From assembly GCA_023525975.1 (NCBI GenBank), contig CM042018.1, positions 76,267,001 through 76,331,000 of the forward strand: a stretch of 64,000 bases of DNA, read 5' to 3'. The translations under genes were made by a program, and so were the position numbers. The DNA is from Smallanthus sonchifolius. Taxonomy: Eukaryota > Streptophyta > Magnoliopsida > Asterales > Asteraceae. Positions 11,546 through 22,396 of the stretch are shown one piece after another. The notes beneath the pieces are model-generated. The model did no database searches, was not told where the DNA came from, and worked only from the letters and a program-made list of their open reading frames with translations. Each line of letters begins with the position of its first letter. Position 1 is the first letter of the stretch.

Positions 11546-11640
11546 CAAAAAGGGTCGGGTTTGTGGGTTTCAAACCCACGCCACTGGGTCTGATGGTCCA
11601 AGGACTTAACCAGTCGGACCGGGTGGTTTCGCTGGTTAAG
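11546..11640 (-). other. Second tRNA-like block with A/B-box-like sequences
   Basis: On the minus strand ACTGGTTAAGTCC resembles an A box. About 37 bases on, GGGTTTGAAACCC resembles a B box and can form a stem, and TTTTT follows at about 11550-11546. The spacing suits an internal Pol III promoter. It could also be a SINE head or chance, and no isotype can be assigned. Confidence 0.3.
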
Positions 11641-12760
11641 TAGGGATTCCATTAAACTTAATACGTTAAACGACTTGAATCAAAATCCCCAATCTGAGAA
11701 CCGTATGAACAAGCCTTGAATCCAAAAGAAATTGAATTTGATGCACAAAATTGGTTCGAATTGATAGGGGGCTTTCGATGAGTATTCAGAAACGAATCAA
11801 AAGAACCAAATATTACCTGTTTTGGTGGAGCGTAGAGTGTCATCGGCTAACCGGTCAGGGGCGATGTTCTTGAGGCTCGATCGTACTCTGGAGGTGAAAT
11901 GCAGATCAAAGAGGATTGAAAGAGTTTGTGAGGGGCCTCGCGATGGTGTGTGAGTGATTCAAATGAATCAGTTTTACCTAAATCGTTTGATTCAATTCTG
12001 GTTCGAGGATGAAAGCTGCAAGGATAAATTACGCGTTAAAACAGTTGATTGGGGATGTATTGGGTTGTGAATGTGGTCTGGATATCATGGGGGGATTAAC
12101 TGAGCGTGATTAGCGGGATTGAACGCGTTTAAATCTTTGATTTGGAACCGAATTTGACTCGGTTTGACTCTAGATAGTCAAAGTCCATTTGAATTCCGAA
12201 TTAGACCTTGAAATTCGATAAATTAACATGTTATTTGAGTTTAAGGATGCTCAAGAATCATTTTTTGTATGCTAGGAAAGTCCAAGACAATCGACTTGAT
12301 CGATTTTTGTAACGAATCATAAGGTTTTGAACCTGATGACTTTTTAAAAGTCAAAATAGACTAAAATTGTTGAATGAGGTCAAAAATTGAGATGAAAGGG
12401 TTCAAATTTGAAGGTTCATGTGCTCAAAAAGGTTCAGCCAAAATGTTTAAATTGTAAATAATTATATATATAAATTTTTGAATTGATTTTTGTTAATAAG
12501 ATTTTAAAAATTTATAATTTTTATAAATAACTAAATAGTGTGTTGAACACGTATATTTTATAAAAAGAAAATATAAATATATATAGGTTTATACATATAT
12601 ACCTATGGAATGAAATTGTAGAATATGTATACATATATAGAATTCTTAAATTTTGATTTTAAAAAAATGTATGTATGTGTACATGCAAAGAAATTTAGAA
12701 TTTGAAATAAATCCTTGTTTATTGCACTAAACAAATACAACAAAAATCAAGAATGTTACA

Positions 12761-15045
12761 GGGAGAAAGAACCCGCAAAGGAGAAGTGTAGGGCCGGATT
12801 ACGGTGGTCGCATGACGGAAGCCGGGGGAGGAAAAGATCCATTCGCGTAAGGTAACTCCCTAACTAGTTGTCTTGATTCTTAGTTTGATATAGTTGAAAA
12901 CCTAACTAGGGTTTGTGGTTACGGGTCTCGGCGGCCACTAGGTGGCGTGCGGCAGCTTGAGACGGTGGGGACTAGTGACCCGGCAGTGAAGAAGCCAACG
13001 GCTAGGGCGGCAGGAGTGACGGGTTGCATGGGCAGGCTTGGTTCGTGCATGGCGGGGTGGCGAGTGAAGGTGATGGTGGCTCCGGTGGCCGTGAAGCGAC
13101 TATGGAGGCAAGGCAAAGGTCAGCGACGGCTGGTGATGCCCATGTTTTCACGGCAGCGACGTGCATGGTGGCACCTGGTGGTGAGCAGAGTATTGGAACC
13201 CGACTAGGTAGATGATGGCATGGGTGACGAGCTCGGTGGTGCACGACCGGAAGCACGGTGGGATCAGATGGCCGACAAAGTGACATCCAGTCATGGAATG
13301 ACGGTGTGTGGTTGAACCAGTGGTGGGTGAGAGGATTAGGGTTTATGCATAGCATGTTTACATACATACATGAGAACTTGGGTCTGTGTACGCGAGTTCT
13401 AATCAAGCCGGGAATCATATTATGCGTAAACCCGGGAGAATAAGGTTCATAGAGGGGAATTATCAACTTTAAGGGCATAATGGTATAGGGGTTATGCTTT
13501 ATGAGTTGTTTGGCATACGTGTAGAACATGTTCTGACCATGGATCATACGGGTTTGAAAGGTTCGAGGTTAGAGAGAGTACGCGGGGTGCAAAGATAGGA
13601 TTTGGATTCGGTATAACCGGTGTGTTTCTAGTCCCCCCTTTAAATGCTTTAATGTTTTGGGGCTATCGGACATACTTTCAAGACGTGTTTTATTAAGTTA
13701 AATGTTTAAAGAGTTTTGAGGTCTAACCCGATGAGTTTATTCTTAGGATGTATAGGTTAATGGTGGGTATATGGTCGTAGGTCGTATAGTGACCTAATAG
13801 GGGTGAGTTAGGAAACAAGTTTACATGCCGTGCGGGTATGACTAGAAGGTGTTACAGGGTGTGCACGTACATGGTATGTGCTTAGATAACGAGACATAGT
13901 AACTGTATGTGTGTTGCTATATTAGCAGTGTATTGTGTTGTGTGTTACTCGGGGGGAGTCGGAATATGAGCTAAACGCTTATGAATACATGTAGGATACC
14001 TTATCCTAGTGCTATGTGTGGGGTGCTGGTGCAGCTAATGAGTCATGTACATAGAGTGTAACGTTATGTGTTTATACATGAGTTGTGTGTGTTGTGTCGT
14101 TGTCCTTATGACAAGGAGGAAATTGTTATTGTGTTGTTGTCCTTGTGACATGGCGGGTATTGTGTTTGCATCGTCGTCTTTATGACACGGCAAACAAGAT
14201 TGTGAGGGACTATGTCCTTCGAGGGGTCACCAAAGGTGGCAAATTCTGAGCAGGTTATTGATGAGCTCGGGGTGTATCAAATACCCTGACGAGGGTGCAG
14301 TGATGAGGTATTAAGTGTGTGTTAAATTGCATACAAGTGTTGAGATGTATTTATTGTGTTTGAGTTGATATTGATGTTGTGAGTAGATGATATCAATGTG
14401 GTGTGTCGAGTTAGATTGACCGTTGTGTCAGGATGAGCACATTGTGTGCAATTGTTGTGTCAGTTGGTTCATGAAAGTCTTGGTTAGGGCTGGTTAAGTC
14501 GGTGTCTAGAGGTTGGTTGAGATAACCAGTGTATTGTTGATATATAGGGTAAATTGTGAGTTATCAGAGTGGTAAGCTCGATCCATGTCGGAGAGACTTA
14601 CTGAGTTAAATGGCGAGATGAGTCTGGGGTGGTGAACCCTTTTGGGATAGTATAAGCTAACAGGGGTTATCTATATGAGAAAACATTTATAAAATTATGT
14701 TCTAAAGACCAGAGGGTCTTGAGTGAAAATAAATATTAAATGAGACAAGTTGGCTTTTGTTTAAATTAAACTATTAGAACTCACTCAGCATAGTTGACTT
14801 TGTGTGTGTGACAGATTGTGTTGTAGGTGAGCTTTGGGGTTGACGTATCTTGGCTTGGAAGCGGTGCTACTCGGATTGATGTGAAGGCATTCGTGAGGTA
14901 AGGTTAATAACATTAATGACCTTAAAGAGAAATAAATAAATTTAGAAAGAATTTCGTTGTACGTTTGTTAAATAAAACAAGTACTTTTGAAGAGTATAAC
15001 CAGTTATGAGGACCAACTGTAGGGTGCCTGGTTTGGGGCCTTACA
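12761..15045 (+). repeat. Truncated gypsy LTR (related to LTR B)
   Basis: Ends GGTTTGGGGCCTTACA, like the solo LTR at 47683-49595 (GTTTGCGGCCTTACA), and is followed by a PBS. The start is missing at the junction with the minus-strand LTR. It contains a CCCCCC...TTTTGGGGC pair at about 13626-13664, and GAACTCAC near 14779 at the place where related LTRs carry the ACTCAC block. The stretch 12780-13330 is unusually GC-rich. Frames there on both strands (12947-13207, 13002-13547) have no recognisable domain. Confidence 0.65.
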
Positions 15046-16019
15046 AGTTGGTATCAAAGAAATGGTTTAAGAGAAAACTAGTGTTTTTAAATAAATAAAA
15101 TACCTTAACTTAAACTGAGAATGGGTTAGGGGTGAAACGAATGCCACCATGAGTAACCGCGAACTAAGAGGTACGTATTTTGAGTTATACATTAATTGTA
15201 GACTACCATTGGTGTTATGTTACACCAGGTGAAGTAATTGGTGTGAGAAAGTGATTTATGGTTCCGTATGGGATCATACTATGTGATATGTGCTGTAGTG
15301 TTATGTAGAACTACGTGAAGTGGTGTGGTGTGATTAAATGAGACTATGATGTGAGTTGAGTAATGGGGAGTAGCATTAATTATAATTGCGTGAGATAGTT
15401 TAGTGTGTCGACATTATTAGTAATCTTGTGTGTAACTTTGTGTGGTGTGCAATCTTGATAATATAATGATTTGTTAGATTACTGTGGGGAGCTATATTAG
15501 TTGTGTGGGATGCATGTGCATCCGGTGTGTGAAAGGTAGAAGGTTAGTGTGAGTCTGATGGGGAAGGGTTTAGAATCTAAGTAGTAATGAGGACCACCAA
15601 ATTGCATTTGATCACCGTGATTTGGCAGTCTATGATTACTCTCATATTCTGAACTTGATGCCCATAGTAATCACTCCAACGTTCTATCTTGTTCTGGTAC
15701 TGATGGCTAAGATAAATCGTACTAGATCGGTCAGACGGGGAGCTCCGGCTGGGGGAAGAGCAAATCGTCAGGACAAACCGACGGCTGTCGTAGACGAGAC
15801 GGATAGTGACATGTGAGTAATGTTGGCGCTTCCTACGCCCAGTGTGACTAGAGCTGAGGACGGCAGCATCACACGTGGTGCTTTGACTAGAGTGACCGGA
15901 TGGAAAAGGAGGACAGTGTTGGCAGTACGCGATTTCCTTGCCGGATGTGGACCTGCGTGGTTGAGAGATCGACCGCTTACGGGAGCTAAGAGGACTCTGT
16001 TTCAGGGTGACCATGTGGA
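15046..16019 (+). other. PBS and start of the internal region of a gypsy element
   Basis: TGGTATCAAAG at 15049-15059 is a PBS with one mismatch, three bases after the LTR end. The following sequence has only short frames (15622-15816 and 15820 onward) without recognisable domains. It is cut at 16019 by the copia insertion and resumes at 46073. The target duplication GTGGA is 16015-16019 and 46068-46072. Confidence 0.55.
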
Positions 16020-16071
16020 TGTTAGGACATGTTTTGTAACTGTTGATAAAATTCTGTATAAGTTCATAGAG

Positions 16072-16344
16072 AGGCGAACTTAATAAGTTTGCCTAGCCTA
16101 TTAGAGGCGAACTTTATCAGAGGCGAACTTGTTAAGTTCGCTTAGTCTATCAGAGGCGAACTTAATAAGTTCGCCTAGCCTATTAGAGGCAAACTTAATA
16201 AGTTCGCCTGGTTTATCAGAGGCGAGCTTGTTAAGTTCGCTTAGTCTATCAGAGGCGAACTTAATAAGTTCGCTTAGCCTATTAGAGGCGAACTTAATAA
16301 GTTCGCCTAAGCATCTCTGAGGCGAACTTGTTAAGTTCGCTTAG
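16072..16344 (+). repeat. Dyad array, motif I (GGCGAACTT-NNN-AAGTTCGCC)
   Basis: About nine units. Unit starts at 16122, 16155, 16188, 16221, 16254 and 16287 are exactly 33 bp apart, and the next is at 16321. Each unit has nine-base arms around three bases (AAT, GTT), with linkers such as TAGCCTATTAGA. The array ends about 27 bp upstream of the TATA box. The 3' LTR copy is at 34527-34802. Confidence 0.95.
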
Positions 16345-16370
16345 CTTTCGCCTACTTCAGAACTGGTGCT

Positions 16371-16378
16371 TATATATA
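16371..16378 (+). promoter_or_regulatory. TATA box of the copia 5' LTR
   Basis: TATATATA directly after the dyad array, the likely U3 core promoter. The same order is found in the 3' LTR (34821 onward), where the Tekay-like element inserted beside the TATA sequence. Confidence 0.55.
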
Positions 16379-16602
16379 CAGTTACAGGGTCTGTTAATTA
16401 GAGAGAAATTAGACGATATCAGAGTAGACTTGATTAGAGATAGAATCTTGTAACCTGATATTGTGGTGGAAATACAAAGAGTTTATTTACACCGTTGTTG
16501 TTGATTGAGTTACACGAGCACGTTGATCATAGATTCTGCACGTTATCACCGTGTCATACCGCGAGTATAGAGATCCGTCACGCACCGAATTAGGGACCAA
16601 CA

Positions 16603-17272
16603 AGTGGTATTAGAGCTATTGCTCTTGATTAGCATAAGATTCGTGGTGTTTTCATGTCCAACCAACATCAAATTTCAGAGATTTTGAAGATTTTTCATCT
16701 TTTTGTGTTCTTGATAAAAATGGAGAATTTTTGATCATTTTCGATTGATTTTGGATTCTTTTGATGAAATTGATCCGATAGAAGTGTTCATAATCAGTTA
16801 CTACACATTCCTACGGTTCAATTTAATCAAATTCTATCAATTCAGCAAGATATGATGATTTTCGGAATTTTTTGTTCGTGTTTGGGTTGAACAAAAAAAC
16901 CAGGCGAACTTAAAATTCTGTTGCAGGCGAACTTAGTAGGCGAACTTAATAAGTTCGCTTCACTCAGTATTGGGCGAACTTAATAAGTTTGATTGGTGAA
17001 GATCAGGCGAACTTAACAAGTTCGCTTGGGTCAAGTTCGCTTCGGGTCAAGTTCGCTTCTCAGTGAAGTTCAGGCGAACTTATTAAGTTCGCTTGTACAG
17101 TATCAGGCGAACTTATCTATTTTGGCGGGAAAATTCTTTTTGTTCAAATTTTTTAGGGAAAGTTTATATGGTCGTTTTGAATCATTTTTGAAATTTTGAA
17201 TTTTTGAAATTTAAAAAAAAAAGAGTATTTTGGCGGGAAATTTTTTCCGGATATTTTCGCAAAAATTTCAAA
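16603..17272 (+). other. Copia leader with further motif I dyads
   Basis: Untranslated leader. From 16903 to 17115 the GGCGAACTT/AAGTTCGCC half-sites recur irregularly, for example at 16938, 16972, 17005, 17071 and 17104. They are outside the LTR, interspersed with CAAGTTCGCTTC half-sites. The last 150 bases are AT-rich with TTGGCGGGAAA repeated at about 17124 and 17230. Confidence 0.75.
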
Positions 17273-19209
17273 ATGTCAATTTCATGTGATGATAATGAGA
17301 TTGGAACGATGCCACCGAGACTTTTATGCATATCAGATTTTTGTAGCTGGAAAGTCCGGTTCGAACAGTTCGTATCAAAAACTGATGAAAACTTTTGGAC
17401 ATCCATATTTGAAGGATATGTGCATCCTACTTATGACTATATGGGATATTATGATGTTCCTAAACCAGTGACAACTCTTAGTAAACTGGAAAAGCAAAAG
17501 TTTGATCGAGAGATGAAGACGCGTGAAACTTTAACGATGTCTTTACCTAAGCGTTTGTGGTCTTGATCAAAGATGTATTGGAGAAGCAGGGTGATTCTCA
17601 AAGTGATTCTTCTGCAGATTTAACTGATAGTGAGAGTATTCGTTCTGGTGAAAATACTCAATCTACTGAGACTGATGTGATGAGAGAAGAAAGTTTTCAG
17701 ACAGTTGAAGATGATATGAGTGAATTAGAAACTGATGCAGAGCCTGTCATTGTTGATCAAAAGAGTGAAGCTGATGATGATGTTTTCATGGCTCCTGGTG
17801 CATCTTCTTCAGAAGTAAATCCAGAGGTATTTTCTAACTCTGAAACGTTTTGTTCTAACTGTGTTTCAATTAAGGATAAAATGATGAGGGTTATGGATGA
17901 CAATGTAAACCTCATTTGTGATATGAAATCCATGCACACGGTAAATCAGAAATTAAAATATAATGAGAATGTGTTTATTGAGAGAATAGAATCACTGAAG
18001 AGGGATATAAGTTCTCTGACTTTGAAGATCAAAGAGCAGGCATATCACCTGGATATGTCCTTTGCAGAAATTGAGAAAAGAAATAATGATCTTGTTGAGA
18101 AAGATAAAGAACTAGCTGAATCTAAAGCAGAGGTAATCAAATTGCATAGAAAATTAGAAAGCTTTGCAAATTCATCATTCTTATTAGAACATTATCATAA
18201 TAATATTGAAGAGTGGAAGAGAACTAGTGGTATTGGCTATGTTCCTCCACCATTCAACGGAAATTATTCTGTGACACCTGAGATTATAAAAGATGAGGAT
18301 TTAGATCATAAGACTGTGTTGAAAGTGAATCCGGTCACAGGTGAAGATATGGTGTATTCTGATGAGAGTGATGATGAATATTTTGATGAAGCTAAGGTAG
18401 AAGGGATACCGAAAGCTGTTAAGAAAGAAGACTCAAAGGTTGATTCTAATTCATCTGGAAATTATACATTTGGAAGTTCTTCAAATTCAAGGAGAGTTCC
18501 ATTTGTCAGAGATTATAAAGACAGGCGTACATGTTTTCATTGTAATGAGATGGGACACATTGTGGTGAACTGTCCTTACAAAAATAAAGGAAAAAAGTAT
18601 GTAGTTCATGAGAAGATTAAGCCTGAATCAAAGCCTGTTGAGAAAAACTTTATTCATTCTCAAACTCTAAAAGAAGTTCATGTAGGAGAATCTTCTTCAA
18701 GTGCATCTTATCGTGTGAAGATTCCTTATATGAGAGAATATAGTGAGAAGAGATCTTGCTTTTCTTGTGGTATTGTTGGTCACATTCGGATTGCTTGTCC
18801 TCACAAAGCCAAAGTTAACCGACATGTTACACAAGGAAAGGTAAGAACTAATGGTAAGCCTTATGTTAACCCAAATGTGGTTAAACCTCCTGCTATACCA
18901 AAGGGTAATTCAAAATCTGAGGTTAGGCTTTCTAGACCTCAAAGACGGAGGAGAAACAGAAGATTGAGAAAACTTTTAGAACAACAAGAGTTTTCAAATG
19001 AACAAAAATGTTCAAACACTTCACATTTTAAGCAAAAAGAACTTAATGAACAGAAGTATGTTTGGAAATCTAAAGTTTTTGTTTCTGACTCGTCGGAACA
19101 ATCTCCTAAAATTGATGAGAGATTCGATTGTGAATGGAGTGAGGTTTATTATTTTCATACAGATGGGCGACCCATGACTACCATGGCTTGGGTCCCAATT
19201 TCAAATTAA
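17273..19209 (+). pseudogene. gag: Copia Gag (SIRE/Maximus-like), split by one frameshift
   Basis: The N-terminal part reads from ATG 17273 to a stop at 17564-17566; the rest is open in another frame from 17557 to 19209 (550 residues). The natural reading passes from LPKR into LIKDVLEKQG, so a small indel near 17555 separates them. The first part has the aromatic-rich nucleocapsid-precursor sequence (FCSWKVRFEQFV and following). Residues about 105-215 of the second part are a predicted coiled coil. Two CX2CX4HX4C zinc knuckles begin at about residues 326 and 401, and the C-terminus is basic. Gag coats the RNA in the cytoplasmic particle. I infer that any mobilisation depends on a related autonomous element. 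Confidence 0.85.
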
Positions 19210-20501
19210 TGTTTCTTGTTAGTTGTGCAAGATTTACCAAGAGGGACTATTAATACCATTTTGGTTGTTGATAGTGGTGGTTCTTAGCACATGACAGGGA
19301 ATGACATCTGCAAGAGTAACGAGTTATTGATAACTGAGAATCTATTTGTTTCAATGACTTGATGCTCAAGGGGGAGAATAAGTCACACACAATGTTTTGG
19401 AAAGAGTTTTACAAAGTCCAAATGATAACCTGAAACTTAGGATGACGATGCTGAGCATAAAGTCGTTGATTCAACCATTTGACTAGTTAAGGGGGAGTCT
19501 ACAGGACAGGGGGAGTACAGAACTGTGTTGATGACAAAAGGCAAAGGCATTCAATTTACAGGATTACATCGGTTTGAGTTTTTAATTGATTGACTTGCTT
19601 ATTCCTGAGTAACCAAGTAAAATGTTTTTTCATAAAATGTTTTCGTGGAAGAGTTTATTTTCGTTTGTTTTAGTTTCTTTGAAAAATATTTTGAAAAATC
19701 CAAACAAATTGAAAAGGATAAAATCGACATTACTTGAAGTTAAAGAAGAGATGATAGTATATCAGTAGATGTTCTTTCAGACATGACCTTAGATTGACTG
19801 GTTGATGCTTTATGTTAATATATCTGAATTATATATTTTGATCTAAACTTCAGAGACTGCACAAATAGGAAACGATAGTGTTGTGTATGCATATAATTTG
19901 AATTGTCAATAGACTAAAAGCGTTACTGAACCATTAGTAGTGTGAAAACATAATTGCATATGTTACAACTGTGATTTGAACCCATTTTATGCCTGGGTGT
20001 GTGTGTTAAAAGATCACTATCAGATATAGAATATTAGCTTTTAATAAAGATTTTCCTATGAGATCAGTTTCGGGTTATGTCCTTAGCACAATTCATTCGA
20101 TTTGCTTCGATGCCCATTTCCCGAAAAGCATGCAATTTGAAGTACAATCAAGATATGTACTTGACAACATCTGTCAAACATATACTAGCCCTTGGATCAT
20201 ATTGATAAATCATCTTTACTGATTCCATTGAATCCATAATCCAGATAACAGTTGGATCCACGTACCTGAATCTTATGATTCCACATATATAAGCCAAGAC
20301 ATTGAATCATTAGATTCTGAATCTCATTGATTCCTATACAATCCAATTTGGATTCTGCTATTCATGTGCTAAGTGATGTCTCCTCATTCTGGAAATTCGG
20401 ATAATCTTTAGTAAAATCTCATATGTCTTGAAGATAGTGCACATTTACTTTCTGTTGGCATACTAGTGGGGTACACGTTGTATTTCATACTTAAATGGTA
20501 C
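19210..20501 (+). other. Protease remnant and start of the copia 3' noncoding region
   Basis: At 19264-19299 the frame reads VVDSGGS, stop, HMTG. This is the copia protease active-site motif, broken by TAG. The sequence then goes directly into GGGGGAGA-rich 3' untranslated DNA (19369, 19490, 19508). Integrase, RT and RNase H are deleted. 19700-20490 is AT-rich noncoding. The Athila target duplication GGTAC is 20497-20501. Confidence 0.75.
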
Positions 20502-22188
20502 TGATGTATTGCAAAATACACCCATTTATCGTGTTCAGTTTGAGTGGTTTTGTTTAGTTTTCTTTTAGTTTTTAGTTAGAATATGTTACTGCTGATCCAT
20601 TTGTGTTTACCAGGTCTCGAGTGATAGTTGTTGCTGAAATGGGTAGAAAACGAGTCAAAAATATGCAAAACTGAGTACCGGAAGAGATCGGGAGGTCAAG
20701 AGTCAATTAAAAGCATGAAATTCAAGAAGAAACACCTTCTCGCCACCCGCGAGAAGGTCAGGAGTTGTGCCTCGCGGGCCGCGAGGGAGTTGTATCACAA
20801 ACACAGTTTTTAACTCCTCACCGCGAAGGGAAGCCAATGGGCTCCGCGAGTGGCGAGGGCCTATTTTCCGCAGAATGTTTCGACTTTCAGGTGGGTTGAT
20901 GCTGGATTGGGGTATAAATACATCTCCATCATATACTTGTAAAACCCTAGCGGATTTTGAAGAATTTAGGACGAATTTTGGAGAGATTTTGGAGCAATTT
21001 CAAGCAAAAAGGGAAACGGTTGAAGGTTGGAGTCCTAGGATCAATCAAGCTCGTGGTTTGGCTATCCGGGTTTATCAATTCTTTGTTTTCTTAATTTTTA
21101 CCATATTTTTCCACTTTGTTGAAATTGCGTCTTTGATTTGGATAATGATGAGTAGCTAAATTAGATAAACTACCTAGATTATGATGAATGAGATGCTAAA
21201 GTTGTGATTTTTATATTGGATGCTTGTTAATTTTGGATTTCATGATAAAGTAGCAAACTTGATTACTGATTCGTTGTATATGCATGCTTAGAATTATTCT
21301 AATTGTTATATATTGCTTCGTATGATCTTTGGTGAATGTCTTTTGCGTAATAGGGTCATGCTAGATCATTAACTTGCGTTGTGATTTGTTGGGTTAATTG
21401 GCCAAAATACCTTAGAAGCGATATTTGATAATTGAATAGGTCTAGGTGTTATACTAATCTTAATAGTCGAGAGGTGCGAGATTATTGATAGGTCTAAATT
21501 GGTAAATTGCTAGGGTGGTCTTTGAGAGAAGTCTGTCGTAGTTGCCTTGCTCATATTTGTCTATCAAGTCGAATCAAGAACTCAAGTCATCCTAGGTTTA
21601 CAACCCGAGAGGGAGTAGGTCATATTAGGGTACTTTACATAAACATTTAGATAACCGAGAGGAAGTCTAGATCAACCGGTGTTTTCAGCAGCCTTCAGAG
21701 TTCCTTAGGTGTCTTTCCGAAAAGGGTCGGGTGTCCTGTTCGGTGTCTCAAGAGGTTAGAAATTTATGATCCTGGTTCCTTATTAACTTGCATCCGTTTA
21801 AAGTATAGCTCGAAGTATCCCAGGATTCCAGTCTAGGTAGTTACACATCGTCAACTGAAGTAAAACCCAAAATCACTTTCGTGTCTCAGGTAATTTAGTT
21901 AATTGATAGTAATTTAATCGCTTCTCTTTTAGGATTTTAGACAAACCCCCCCCCCCCAAAATATAAAAACAATTAGTCGTGTCAGTCAGTATGTTTAAGT
22001 GAGTCTAATTTACGTAATAAATAATGTTTCGTGGGTTCGATTTCCGGACTTATTTAGCTGTACTAGAGTCGATCGGTTCACTTGCCGGTTAGTAGTTTAG
22101 TCGAGTTTTAGAGAGTCTAGAGTATAACTTAGTTTCTAGAATAGGTTAATTTAGTTAATAATTTAATAACTATACGTTTAGAACATCA
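20502..22188 (+). repeat. Athila 5' LTR
   Basis: 1687 bp. Contains CTTCTCGC-CACCC-GCGAGAAG and CCTCGCGGGCCGCGAGG dyads at about 20740-20790, a related block to 20865, and a TATAAATA box at 20913-20920. A C-tract at 21947-21955 varies in length against the 3' copy. The rest is noncoding; frames 20628-20813 and 20767-21159 are LTR sequence. Confidence 0.92.
20913..20920 (+). promoter_or_regulatory. TATA box of the Athila 5' LTR
   Basis: TATAAATA about 40-170 bp downstream of the CG-rich dyads. The 3' LTR equivalent is 32489-32496. Confidence 0.6.
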
Positions 22189-22194
22189 AGTTTT

Positions 22195-22212
22195 TGGCGC
22201 CGTTGCCGGGGA
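22195..22212 (+). other. Primer binding site (tRNA-Asp)
   Basis: TGGCGCCGTTGCCGGGGA, seven bases after the LTR. It is the site complementary to the 3' end of tRNA-Asp that is usual in Athila elements. Confidence 0.9.
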
Positions 22213-22396
22213 CTCTTGGCGATTGCGTTCATTAGCTTTGATCAGACTGCATAATAAATACGTACTACTTGTGTAATATTTTGAGTCGTAGGTATCTAAT
22301 CAGTCGTGTCTTTTTAGTTATATTTCGTAAAAAAATTTTTTTTTAGTATAATAATAGAGTCTTCTCACCTGTTTCCTTGTGTTAGTTTTGCAGTTT

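Larger units (their letters stand above)
9819..12760 (-). repeat. 5' LTR of the minus-strand Tekay-like element
   Basis: On the minus strand it starts TGTAACATTC at 12760 and ends GGTTGGGGTGTGACA at 9819, with the PBS just beyond. It is about 450 bp longer than the family 1 LTR. It contains two tRNA-like blocks (11398-11470 and 11546-11640) that I do not see in the other copies. AT-rich noncoding sequence with TTTATTTATTTATTA-type tracts fills 10780-11300 and 12440-12720. Confidence 0.75.
16020..16602 (+). repeat. 5' LTR of the gag-only copia element
   Basis: 583 bp, TGTTAGGACATG to GGACCAACA. It holds the nine-unit motif I dyad array (16072-16344), and a TATATATA box at 16371. A PBS-like TGGTATTAGAGC follows at 16605, one base from the tRNA-Met site. 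The 3' partner is split by the Tekay-like element. Confidence 0.88.

Noticed and set aside
13002..13547. 181-residue open frame on the minus strand in GC-rich LTR sequence
   Set aside because: It overlaps plus-strand frames of similar length, has no domain or sensible composition, and is explained by GC-richness of an LTR segment.
16072..16344. CRISPR-like regular repeats and spacers
   Set aside because: The 33-bp period with palindromic units looks superficially like a CRISPR array. But the intervals are also repetitive, the array sits inside a plant LTR and is duplicated in the 3' LTR, and no cas genes exist here.
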